This document shows positions 1 to 7,645 of a stretch of DNA of 64,000 nt, one piece after another. The notes under the pieces were generated by a model. The model worked only from the letters and a program-made list of their open reading frames with translations, was not told the origin of the DNA and ran no database searches. Each line of letters opens with the position of its first letter. Position 1 is the stretch's first letter. A program made the position numbers and the translations under genes. Source of the DNA: Streptomyces sp. DH-12 (GTDB lineage Bacteria; Actinomycetota; Actinomycetes; Streptomycetales; Streptomycetaceae). Location: the NCBI RefSeq assembly GCF_002899455.1, contig NZ_PPFB01000001.1:4061001-4125000 (forward strand), read 5' to 3'.

Positions 1-1
1 C

Positions 2-1348
2 GAACACCCGGTCACCCAGAGCCTCTACGACACCGGCCGCTACCTCGCCTACCTCGCGGCCGCGCTGCTCATCGGCACGGCGGCGTTCGCGGCACTGTGC
101 CGCCCGCCGGACACGGGCCCGCTGCGGGCGCCGCTGCTGTTCGGCTGGTGGACCCTGCTGGTGACGACGGCCGCGCTGCTCCTCCTGCGCGCCCCCTACG
201 AGAAGGGCGCGTCCCCGGCGACCGCGCTGGACCTCTCGTCGTTCCCCGACACGCTCACCGCCCGCCCCGGCCTGGCCCTCCTCACCCGCCTGGCCCTGCT
301 CCTGACAGCCGCCCTGCTCCTCCCCGTCCTCCGCCGCCGTCCCCTGCGCACCCGCGTGACGGCGGGCGCGGCCCTCTCCCTCGCCCTGGCCCTGACCTGG
401 GCGTCGGCCGAACACGCCTCGGCCGGCATCCAGGTCCCGGTCGCCATGACCTCGTCGGTGCTGCACCTGCTGGCCATGGCGTGCTGGCTCGGCGGCCTGG
501 CGGCCCTCCTGCTCACGCTCCACCGCGCGAAGACCCCGCCGCCGTACGGCACGGTGGCCCGCTTCTCCCGTCTGGCGTTCACGTCGGTGACGGTCCTCGT
601 CGTCACCGGCGCCTACCAGTCCTGGCGCGGCCTCGGCTCCTGGTCCGCCCTCACGGAGACGGCGTACGGCCGCACGCTCACCGTGAAGCTGGCCGCGACG
701 GTGTTCCTGCTGCTCGCGGCGGCCCTGTCCCGCCGCTGGACGACCCTGTCGGCACGGCCGGCGGCGGCCGGGGAACGCGTACCCGAACCGGTGGGCGCGC
801 CGGGCCCGCCCCCCGAGCCGGGGACCACGACCGTGACGGCCGGACCGGAAACCCTCCACCGCCGCGCCCTGCGCCGCTCCGTCCTCGCGGAGGTGGTGGT
901 GGCGGTGGCCGTCCTGCTGGTCACCACGGTGCTGACCGGCACACTGCCCTCCAGGGCGGAGGCGGAGGCCGCGAAGGCGCCCGAGCCGCAGGTGGCGGGC
1001 CTGCCCGGCGCGGAGGCGTTCACGGTCCCCTACGACACGGGGACGCCCGGCGGCAGCGGCACGGTCCAGGTGACGATGGACCCGGGCCGGGTCGGCGAGA
1101 ACGGCCTCCAGGCGGTGGTCTTCGGCCCCCAGGGCGCCCTGACCTTCGTCCCCGAACTCCGCGTCGCCTTCACCCTCCCGTCCGAGGACGTCGGCCCCAT
1201 CGACGCGCAGCTCACCGACCGGGGAGGCTACTGGGCCACCAACGACCTCACCCTCCCCCTGGAGGGCACCTGGACGATGAAACTGACGGTCCGCGTCTCG
1301 GACATCGACCAGGTGACGGAGACGCGGGGGGTGCGGATCACGCGGTGA
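2..1348 (+). CDS. CopD-type copper resistance membrane protein (5' truncated)
   Basis: The reading frame is open from the first bases of the window, so the start lies upstream and only the last 448 residues are seen. The visible part has about seven hydrophobic segments with short loops, a central polar Pro/Ala-rich stretch near 780-850, one more membrane helix near 895-955, and an extracytoplasmic C-terminal domain of about 120 residues rich in beta-type sequence. This matches the CopD/YcnJ layout of bacterial copper import or resistance proteins, in which a CopC-like domain may be at the missing N-terminus. The role in copper handling across the membrane is inferred from the family. The next gene follows after about 100 bases on the same strand. 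Confidence 0.75.
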   Translation, partial: EHPVTQSLYDTGRYLAYLAAALLIGTAAFAALCRPPDTGPLRAPLLFGWWTLLVTTAALLLLRAPYEKGASPATALDLSSFPDTLTARPGLALLTRLALLLTAALLLPVLRRRPLRTRVTAGAALSLALALTWASAEHASAGIQVPVAMTSSVLHLLAMACWLGGLAALLLTLHRAKTPPPYGTVARFSRLAFTSVTVLVVTGAYQSWRGLGSWSALTETAYGRTLTVKLAATVFLLLAAALSRRWTTLSARPAAAGERVPEPVGAPGPPPEPGTTTVTAGPETLHRRALRRSVLAEVVVAVAVLLVTTVLTGTLPSRAEAEAAKAPEPQVAGLPGAEAFTVPYDTGTPGGSGTVQVTMDPGRVGENGLQAVVFGPQGALTFVPELRVAFTLPSEDVGPIDAQLTDRGGYWATNDLTLPLEGTWTMKLTVRVSDIDQVTETRGVRITR

Positions 1349-1452
1349 CGGGGCGGCAGGCGGTCCGGACGAGAGGGCGTCGGCTCACTCCGCCCCCATG
1401 GCATCGTCATCGCACGCCTGCTGTTCGGCAGACCGTCAGGGAGAGGACGACC

Positions 1453-1866
1453 ATGGACCTGCACTCGGCACATCGCATCCTCGAGGCCGAGGCCGCCCGC
1501 ACCGGACTCGGCACCGGCCCCGACCGACGGCTGCGGCTGACGCTGATCATCGGGATGCCGCTGTTCCTGCCGGTGCTGGGGATCATGATCCTGGTGCCGA
1601 AGTCACTGATGAACGACGTGCTCCATGTCTATGAGGCCGGGATCATCGGCTGCCTCCTGCACTACGTGTGGGTGTTCGCTCAGTACCCGCGGTACGTCGG
1701 CCGACCGCCGTACCTCACCCGCGACCTCGCCATGGGCGGCGGCTTCTTCCTGCCTTCGCTGTTCTTCGGCTTCTGGCCGGGCATGATCGCCGCCCCGGCC
1801 TGGTCCGTCTTCGTCGGGGTCGCCTACGCCGTGGACGTGTGGCGGGAACACCGTGAGCGCCGCTGA
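1453..1866 (+). CDS. Small membrane protein of unknown function
   Basis: This 137-residue protein starts at an ATG preceded by GGGAGAGGA. It has a polar N-terminus of about 30 residues, then four hydrophobic segments: near residues 30-48, 58-75, 92-104 and 106-122. It ends in a charged tail (WREHRERR). I do not recognise a family and see no catalytic motif. It sits about 100 bases after the copper protein on the same strand and could be co-transcribed with it, but nothing in the sequence links the functions. Confidence 0.7.
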   Translation: MDLHSAHRILEAEAARTGLGTGPDRRLRLTLIIGMPLFLPVLGIMILVPKSLMNDVLHVYEAGIIGCLLHYVWVFAQYPRYVGRPPYLTRDLAMGGGFFLPSLFFGFWPGMIAAPAWSVFVGVAYAVDVWREHRERR

Positions 1867-2123
1867 GCCTCCGGCGCCGACGACCTGAGGCGCGGGCGAC
1901 GGCGTACGCACACGAGGTGACGCCCGACGAACCGGCGCGGGACCTCAAGCCGACGGCCGAGGACCGAGGGCGTCGAGGGGTTCGAGCGGCTCGGGGGCGG
2001 GAAGGGCGAGCGGCGCGGTGTGCCGCGCACCCTTTTCGCCGTCGCGGACACCCGCAGGCGCGAGCCGCACCGCGCGGACGGACGCAGGCGCGCGCGGCAC
2101 GACCCGCCCTGACCGGAAGGGCG

Positions 2124-2172
2124 CGGCGGCCGGCCCCGCTGTGGGTACTGCCACGAGCGGGGCCGGCCGCCG
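2124..2172 (-). terminator. Strong hairpin in the 1867-2200 intergenic gap
   Basis: Two perfect 17-base arms (2124-2140 and 2156-2172) flank a 15-base loop that contains a further GTGG/CCAC pairing. There is no T-tract. It lies just past the stop of the leftward ALF-repeat gene and fits the hairpin terminators common in Streptomyces. It may also stop rightward transcription from 1866. I see no gene in the remaining 1867-2123. Confidence 0.7.
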
Positions 2173-2200
2173 ACTGCTCCGGACGGGCGGCGTCCGGCGG

Positions 2201-2953
2201 TCAGGCGGCCCGGTAGGCCGTCAGCCAGGCGCGTATCTCGTCCGCGTCCATGCGGTCGAGCAGGCCGTTGATCTCCTGGACCAGCTTCGTGTCGCCGTTC
2301 TTCTGGGCCGTGCCGAGGAGGGTGAAGAGCGCGACCCGGTCGTCCTCGGCCTGGGCGAGCGGGTAGCCGGTCTCCAGCCACTCGCGGAATTCCTCGGGAA
2401 CGTTGCGGTCGAGGAGGCTGTTGATCTCCTTGATCACCCGCTTGTCCCCGTTCTGCTGCGCCGTGTGCAGTATGCGGGAGAGGCGGACGCGGTCGTCCTC
2501 CGCCTGGGCGAGCGGGTAGCCGGTCTCCAGCCACTCGCGGAGTTCCTCGGGAACGTTGCGGTCGAGGAGGCCGTTGATCTCCGCGATGACCCGCTTGTCG
2601 CCGTTCTGCTGCGCCGTGAAGAGGATCCTGACGATGGCGACCCGGTCGTCCTCGGCCTGGGCGAGCCGGTAGCCGGTCTTCAGGAAGGCGCGCATGTCGT
2701 CGGCGGTGCCGTCGAGGGCCTGGGTGGCCGCCTCGGTGACGCCCCTGCCGCTGTCCTCGTCCGCCAGGATCGCGTGGATCGCGGCACGCAGCTCGTCCTC
2801 CGACATCTCGTCCACCGGAGTCTCGGACGAGACCGTCACGGTCGTCGCGGTGGCGGGTGCGGTCGCCGGGCCGGCGAAGGCCGGGGTGGTGAGAAGGAGG
2901 GCCGGGGTCAGGGCCGTGGCCACGACGAGCAGGCCTGCGCGGTGCTGTCTCAC
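2201..2953 (-). CDS. Secreted ALF-repeat protein
   Basis: The protein has 250 residues. The GTG at 2953 was chosen because AGGAGG lies 7 bases upstream; an in-frame start at 3061 would add 36 residues of low-quality sequence. An arginine-containing N-terminus followed by a hydrophobic run ending near AFA-GP (residues 8-29) looks like a Sec signal peptide. After a Thr/Ala-rich linker come three 51-residue repeats starting at F90, W141 and W192, with a stub at W243. Each carries the pattern L-TGY-LAQAEDDR, then TAQ-NGD, then EIN-LLDR. This is the ALF (short repeat of unknown function) family found in actinomycete secreted proteins. No enzymatic motif is visible, so a role outside the cell is inferred only from export. 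Confidence 0.85.
   Translation of the reverse strand: MRQHRAGLLVVATALTPALLLTTPAFAGPATAPATATTVTVSSETPVDEMSEDELRAAIHAILADEDSGRGVTEAATQALDGTADDMRAFLKTGYRLAQAEDDRVAIVRILFTAQQNGDKRVIAEINGLLDRNVPEELREWLETGYPLAQAEDDRVRLSRILHTAQQNGDKRVIKEINSLLDRNVPEEFREWLETGYPLAQAEDDRVALFTLLGTAQKNGDTKLVQEINGLLDRMDADEIRAWLTAYRAA
2228..2686 (-). repeat. Three 153-nt tandem repeats inside the ALF gene
   Basis: The units 2686-2534, 2533-2381 and 2380-2228 encode the 51-residue ALF repeats. The middle and last units are nearly identical over roughly 110 bases at DNA level, while the first has diverged. This suggests recent duplication or gene conversion between the last two. Confidence 0.85.
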
Positions 2954-3200
2954 GAATGTGCCTCCTGTTTGAGTGCGGGCATCTTGATCATGACAGAGAG
3001 CACTGTCGATCTCACTGCCGGAACCGGGCAGTTCTCCGCACGAGCCGCTTGCCGCCCGCACACGCTTTCCGCAGGCCCGTCCGGGAGTTCGCGGGGGATC
3101 GGGGGAGTCCTGACCACTGATCGGGGGTCTCCTCCGCGAACGGTCTCCGGTCCCCGCCCCGGCAGAGCGGACCCGGCGCCGGTGTCGAGCGGCTCCGGTC

Positions 3201-5639
3201 TCACTCGAGCACGGGGCTCATGACGCTCTGGATGCGGGAGAGGGTGAAGACGCGCTCATCGTCGCGCAGATGGCACCAGGCCTCGACGTAGGGCGGGTCG
3301 AGCACGAGGCTGCTGAGGGTGCGCACGGTCCTGTTCCCCGAGGCGGCGACGTACTCGACGGTGAGGGGTTCACCGGTGTCGATGGCATGGGCGAGCTGAC
3401 GGACGTCGCTGTACGGCAGGTGCTTCGCGTACCCCGCGACGATCTCCTCGGTGTCCGTGGCGAAGGGCGGTCCTCCGTCGAACGGCGCGGGTGCGGGAGG
3501 CGTCGGCGGGGCCTTCAGCAGCTGGGCCGCCAGGGCGCCCGGGTCCACCGCGACGGCTGCCCCCGCCGCGCCCGGGGCAGCGGCCCGGCCACCGCCCTCC
3601 GCGCCCGTGCGGCGCGGAGCCGGCACAGGAGCGGCGGCCCGCTGAGGCCGGGTCCTCTCGATCCGTACCGTGCCCTCGGCGGTCTCGGCGACGGGGGCGT
3701 ATCCCTCGGCCCGGAGCGCGGTGACCGTCGCATCGAGCGGGCTGCGGCTGACCAGCACCGTCGGCGCCAGCTGCCGCAGCCCCAGCTTGGCGAGCCTGCG
3801 GTGGGCGGCGAGCTCCGCCAGGAGCGCGGGCTCGTCGCCGTGGAGGACGCAGGCGGCGGGGGCGACGCGTACGCGTCCGTGGCCCCGTGCGGTGTCGGTG
3901 ATCAGGTACGACAGCGGCTGCGGCAGCGGCCCGGCGGCGACGGCGGCCAGGTCGGCGGCGATGGCGTCGGGGCCACGGCCGGCGTCCAGCGCCCGGCGGA
4001 TGCTGCCGGCGCTGAACCGCCACACCGATGCCGTGCCGCTGGTCTCCCGGTCCGCCACGGAGTCCAGGAGCGAGGCCAGCCGCGCGGACGGTGTGCCGGT
4101 GACGACGGCGGTGAGGTCGGCGCCGATCCGTGCCGTCGCGGTGGCCGAAGGCAGCAGCCGCCGGCACTCGATGCCCACCCCCTCCGGGTCATCGGCCCAC
4201 AGGTGGATGCCGAAGGCGGACAGGGCGCCGCGAGCGATGACGCCGAGGAGCTCGGCCTCACGGATGACGAGGGCGAACGGCGCCGCGTCCGGGAGCGGTG
4301 AGTGGGCGAACGGGCGGTACCAGGCGATCAGGGGCCCCAGCTCCGACGTGGCCGTCGCGCCCTGCCCTGCCGGAAGCTCCTCGGCCGCGGCCAGCAGCCC
4401 GTGGCGCGCCCGCAGGCAGGCACGGCAGGGCGGTGCCGCGGCGAGAGCGGGAAGCGCCTTGCCGTCCTCGTCACGCGCCTGCGTCGGGGTGAGCGGCAGG
4501 TTCCGCCATGCCTGGAGCAGTACCGCGAACTGCTCCGGGGGTTCCTGCCGAGCCCAGGCGTCGTACGTCTCGGTCGGCGCCACGCGATCACCGTCCGGCC
4601 CCAGGAGGCCGGCGGCGTACGCGGTCTCCAGCACCAGGCGCACGACGGCGTCGTCGGCCTGGGCGGCCTTGCCGATCCGGGCCAGTTCGCGCGCACCGAT
4701 CCCGCCGGACTTCAGCCGGGCCGGCGCGGTCGCCGAGCAGACCGACAGGACCGAGGTGGCATGGGACGCGAACACCGTGGCCGCGGCGGCCGCCTCGCGG
4801 TCCACCTCCTGCGGGGTGACGGACGCCGTCCGCACGGCAGGCGGGACGGGGTCGAACGGGGCGTGCCGGCCGGGCCCGCGCAGCGCGAGCGCCACCTCGG
4901 CCGGCATACGGGCCGGTCCGTAGCCGTGACGGTCCTGGATCAGGAGCCCCCGGTCCAGCGCCCACCGGGCGCCCGGTTCGAGGCCGGGACCGGAAGCGCC
5001 GAACACGACGAACCGCGGCTGCTGTTCCGGCCCGTCCTCCGCGTGGCGTTCGAGCAGCTTCCGGGCCGCCGCGGGGGCTTTCGCGACCACCGCGAGAACC
5101 TGTTCCGCGGTGCTGTGGTGTTCCACCAGTGCGGCCAGTCGCTGCGCCTTGGTGCCCGGCGGCTTGACGCCCAGCGCCACCAGCATGCCGCGCAGTTCGT
5201 CGGAGGTCACGCCCGCGAGCAACTGCTCCAGCGGCTCGTCCAGCCCCAGGGGCGCGTCCCATGCCTGCCGCAGCGGTCCGGCCATACGGAGCTTCCCCGC
5301 GCCGTCCGGCCAGACCAGGGCGTGCTCGGCCAGCCCTTCCAGCACGGCGTCCAGCCGGCGGGCGGTCTCGTCGTCCGCCACCCCCAGCAGCCCGGCCAGG
5401 GCCTCACGCGACGCGGGCGCTCCCAGCGCCGCCAGCGCCTCGGCCACCTGGAGATGCGGCAACGCGAGCCGGGGCAGGACCAGCGCCACCGACCCCGGGC
5501 GCTGAAGACGGTCCGCCAGTTCCCCCAGCGACCGTGGCGTCGGCGGGGACATGGCGTCTCTTCGAGCTTCGAGCACGCGTGTCAGACGCGAGCCGTCGAG
5601 GCCGCTCAGCCAAGTCGTCAGCGTGGATCGGGACTTCAC
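3201..5639 (-). CDS. Helicase-associated (XPB/Ssl2 N-terminal-like) DNA-binding protein
   Basis: This 812-residue protein starts at a GTG and has no Walker A or DEAD/DEAH motif. The N-terminal half is a series of small helical, winged-helix-like modules with many LA-LG repeats; GVKPPGTKAQRLAALVEHH resembles a SAP-like module. The centre matches the helicase C-terminal/XPB-N domain found in actinobacterial 'helicase-associated' proteins. The last 70 residues (EPLTVEYVAASGNRTVRTLSS...LDPPYVEAWCHLRDDERVF) look like a WYL-type ligand- or nucleic-acid-binding fold. A role as a DNA-binding partner of a separate XPB-like helicase is inferred; no such helicase lies in this window. It is transcribed leftward, about 180 bases beyond a tiny membrane-protein gene. 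Confidence 0.75.
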   Translation of the reverse strand: MKSRSTLTTWLSGLDGSRLTRVLEARRDAMSPPTPRSLGELADRLQRPGSVALVLPRLALPHLQVAEALAALGAPASREALAGLLGVADDETARRLDAVLEGLAEHALVWPDGAGKLRMAGPLRQAWDAPLGLDEPLEQLLAGVTSDELRGMLVALGVKPPGTKAQRLAALVEHHSTAEQVLAVVAKAPAAARKLLERHAEDGPEQQPRFVVFGASGPGLEPGARWALDRGLLIQDRHGYGPARMPAEVALALRGPGRHAPFDPVPPAVRTASVTPQEVDREAAAAATVFASHATSVLSVCSATAPARLKSGGIGARELARIGKAAQADDAVVRLVLETAYAAGLLGPDGDRVAPTETYDAWARQEPPEQFAVLLQAWRNLPLTPTQARDEDGKALPALAAAPPCRACLRARHGLLAAAEELPAGQGATATSELGPLIAWYRPFAHSPLPDAAPFALVIREAELLGVIARGALSAFGIHLWADDPEGVGIECRRLLPSATATARIGADLTAVVTGTPSARLASLLDSVADRETSGTASVWRFSAGSIRRALDAGRGPDAIAADLAAVAAGPLPQPLSYLITDTARGHGRVRVAPAACVLHGDEPALLAELAAHRRLAKLGLRQLAPTVLVSRSPLDATVTALRAEGYAPVAETAEGTVRIERTRPQRAAAPVPAPRRTGAEGGGRAAAPGAAGAAVAVDPGALAAQLLKAPPTPPAPAPFDGGPPFATDTEEIVAGYAKHLPYSDVRQLAHAIDTGEPLTVEYVAASGNRTVRTLSSLVLDPPYVEAWCHLRDDERVFTLSRIQSVMSPVLE

Positions 5640-5822
5640 GCGGTGTGCACCTCGTCGCGCCGGGGAGTGCCGCAGCGGGCCGGATTCCCGGCACCGGGTT
5701 CAAGGATGGCGTACTCCCGTGATCAGCGGGTGCCCTACGGGACAGATCACCCGCCGAGCGCCGGCGGCTCGCGGTCCACGTCACCCGTCCGACGTGACCT
5801 GGCGCTCGGACTTCCCCGGCTG

Positions 5823-6002
5823 TCATCGGGTCACGGCCACCAGCACGGCCATCAGCGCCGTCATCGCCGAAACGCTGGTCACCGAGGTGTGGACCGGCGC
5901 CGTCAGGGCGGGACGCCAGAACACCAGCACACCGAGCGCCGAGGCCAGGAGCAGCGTCAGAACGGCGACCACCACGGCGAGCACAAGCATGATCAGAGTC
6001 AT
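5823..6002 (-). CDS. Tiny hydrophobic membrane protein, two TM helices
   Basis: This 59-residue protein starts at the ATG at 6002, with AAGGA 9 bases upstream; a longer in-frame start at 6041 lacks a comparable site. The sequence is almost entirely hydrophobic: helix 1 is about residues 2-28, then a short polar stretch RPALTAPVHT, then helix 2 about residues 43-57. I do not recognise a family. Its size and composition suggest a small membrane-inserted regulator or structural peptide, but no function can be assigned. Confidence 0.5.
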   Translation of the reverse strand: MTLIMLVLAVVVAVLTLLLASALGVLVFWRPALTAPVHTSVTSVSAMTALMAVLVAVTR

Positions 6003-6410
6003 CGAGGAACATCCTTCGAGCAGGCGTGCGACCGCACGCACGAAGCGGAGCGCACGCGCTCCGCCCCTTCCGTGGACTGCCGGGGGTTCCCGACAGCACG
6101 GCGAGAATGAACGAGGTGAGGGTTAGCGCCGCAACCCCTGCCTGAGCTGCACCTTTGTTGGTCGGCCGGGCTGATCCGCAGGGCCTTGCACCCCGGCTGG
6201 TCAGGTGCGCGCCCCTCGGGACGGCGTCCTTCCGCGTCCGGGCGCGGCATGCCTGCGCCAGGGGCTGCTCTGCTCCAGCCGTCGTTGGTGACGGGCGGAC
6301 GCGAGGGAACTCGCCGGGAGCGGAAGAGATCGCTCCGCGTGTGTCGAGTCTGTCCGGACGGGCGCGGGCGGGGCCGAACGAGCCCAGTGCCGGGACCGGT
6401 CGCCCGCTGC
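6003..6410. other. Intergenic stretch, no gene seen
   Basis: About 400 bases separate the tiny membrane-protein gene from the toxin gene. Open frames here lack a convincing start and codon pattern. It presumably contains the promoter of the leftward small gene. Confidence 0.4.
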
Positions 6411-6836
6411 TCAGACCTTCTTGACGACGATCGTGTCCGGGACCAGGCGTTCCAGGTCGTCCGTGTCCGAGGTGAAGACGGTGACCTGGCCCTTCTGCCG
6501 GCGGGCGATGACGGCGAGGACAGCGTCGATGGCGTCCTTGTACCCCTGCAGCCCGGCGTCGGTGAGGAGCCGGCGGGCCCGGCGGGCCTCGTCCTTGCCG
6601 ATGTCGGCGACAGTGAGGCGGGAGAGGATCCAGTCCCGGCGCTGCTCCGTGGTCCGGCCGTCGTGCGCCTCGATCAGCGTCATGGGCGACGTGACCACCT
6701 CCGCCTCCCCGGAGGTCGCGAGATCGATCCGCGCGATCATCGCGCGGTCCCCCTGTACGGCCAGGGAGAGCGCTTCGGAGTCCAGGACGAAGACACGTGC
6801 CGGCTCCTGCCGGGCCGCCGTGTCCCGTTTGCTCAC
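6411..6836 (-). CDS. PIN-domain toxin, VapC-like
   Basis: This 141-residue protein starts at a GTG overlapping the antitoxin stop by 4 bases. PIN-fold acidic residues are visible: D19 in VFVLDSEALS, E56 in MTLIEAH, D101/D104 in GYKDAIDAVLAVIARR, and D124 in VFTSDTDDLE. VapC toxins are Mg-dependent ribonucleases that usually cut tRNA or rRNA and are blocked by the cognate antitoxin; here that is inferred from the fold and gene pairing. The sequence ends in IVVKKV. The pair is transcribed leftward and ends in the quiet 6003-6410 gap. Confidence 0.85.
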   Translation of the reverse strand: MSKRDTAARQEPARVFVLDSEALSLAVQGDRAMIARIDLATSGEAEVVTSPMTLIEAHDGRTTEQRRDWILSRLTVADIGKDEARRARRLLTDAGLQGYKDAIDAVLAVIARRQKGQVTVFTSDTDDLERLVPDTIVVKKV

Positions 6837-7123
6837 GCGGCCTCTCCGGTCCGACGCCCGTCGGCGCCACGACGCCGGAGGTGCTCGGCGTCGAGTTCGT
6901 CGAGCTCCGCGAGGGCGGCGGCGCGCTCGTCGCCGGTGACGGGGCCATGCTCTTCCTGCAGCCAGTCGGCCAACTCCCGCAGCCGGTCGCGGTCGCGCTT
7001 GTGGCGCAGCGCTTCGGCGACGTAGGCGGACAGCCCTCGTTCCGCCGCCTCGCTGCGGATTTCGTCGAGGAGATCCTCGGGGACGGTGACAGTCACCTTC
7101 TTGGTCGCCGTACAAGAGACCAC
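6833..7123 (-). CDS. Antitoxin of the PIN toxin, ribbon-helix-helix type
   Basis: The product is about 96 residues. The N-terminal KKVTVTVPEDLLDEIRSEAAERGLSAYVAEALR pattern (a beta strand, then two helices) is the ribbon-helix-helix DNA-binding fold of VapB/CopG-type antitoxins. The charged C-terminal half would bind and neutralise the toxin. The start is uncertain: the GTG at 7123 has GGGAG almost touching it, and a TTG at 7138 has better spacing. The stop codon overlaps the toxin GTG, the usual translational coupling of antitoxin-first operons. Autorepression by the pair is typical of the family but no operator was verified. Confidence 0.8.
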   Translation of the reverse strand: MVSCTATKKVTVTVPEDLLDEIRSEAAERGLSAYVAEALRHKRDRDRLRELADWLQEEHGPVTGDERAAALAELDELDAEHLRRRGADGRRTGEAA

Positions 7124-7281
7124 GCTCCCGGTACTCAATCCCGTACCAGTGCGGTCCGATGGGCATCCGAACGTGGTGACCAGGGGCTCGGCGGCGCGGC
7201 CCCGAAGGGCCGAGCGGACCGTACGGGGAGTGCCTGAAGACCTCGCTGCGGACCAGGGACAGGACAACGAGAGCCGCGAAC

Positions 7282-7319
7282 GTCGAAGGGCCCCACCGCA
7301 AGCGGTGGGGCCCTTCGAC
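7282..7319 (-). terminator. Hairpin terminator downstream of tRNA-Ser
   Basis: Perfect 18-base arms (7282-7299 and 7302-7319) surround a central AA. It lies about 20 bases past the 3' end of the leftward tRNA-Ser gene, between it and the antitoxin gene. There is no T-tract. Confidence 0.8.
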
Positions 7320-7341
7320 ATCGTGCCCGGTGAGGCACTGG

Positions 7342-7426
7342 CGGAGGATACGAGATTCGAACTCGTGAGGGGTTGCCCCCAACACGCTTTCCAAGCGTGC
7401 GCCCTAGGCCTCTAGGCGAATCCTCC
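7342..7426 (-). tRNA. tRNA-Ser (GGA)
   Basis: An 85-nt class II tRNA with acceptor stem GGAGGAT/ATCCTCC, an anticodon loop reading GGA, a long variable arm (TTGGGGGCAACCCC) and the T-loop TTCGAAT. CCA follows the discriminator G in the genome (7341-7339). Confidence 0.95.
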
Positions 7427-7502
7427 GCCGGAAACATTACATGACCGAGAGGAGTGCTCGCGAACTCGTTCCCGCCCCGGGTGATGAGGTAGCCTCTGCG
7501 TA

Positions 7503-7588
7503 GCCCCTCACGCGGCGCTATCTGACTGAACTCCCCCAGGGCCGGAAGGCAGCAAGGGTAGGTTGGCTCTGGCGGGTGCGTGGGGGGC
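7503..7588 (+). ncRNA. ffs: Small signal recognition particle RNA (4.5S)
   Basis: The conserved SRP domain IV core is visible: CCCCCAGGGCCGGAAGGCAG followed by CAAGGGTAGG, with outer arms GCCCCTCACG and CGTGGGGGGC closing the hairpin. A -10-like TAGCCT at 7490-7495 puts a transcript start at about 7502. The RNA binds Ffh for co-translational targeting of membrane and secreted proteins. It lies directly before dnaX, an arrangement common in actinobacteria. Confidence 0.9.
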
Positions 7589-7645
7589 GCTTGCGTTCCC
7601 CGGCGGCCGGACCGGTTGTCGGTATGCGCCTATAACCTCGTAGGC

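Noticed and set aside
5640..6410. Extra genes in overlapping open frames around the tiny membrane protein
   Set aside because: Products are Arg/Pro-rich, without ribosome sites or family resemblance; only the 59-residue frame has a site and a coherent hydrophobic pattern.
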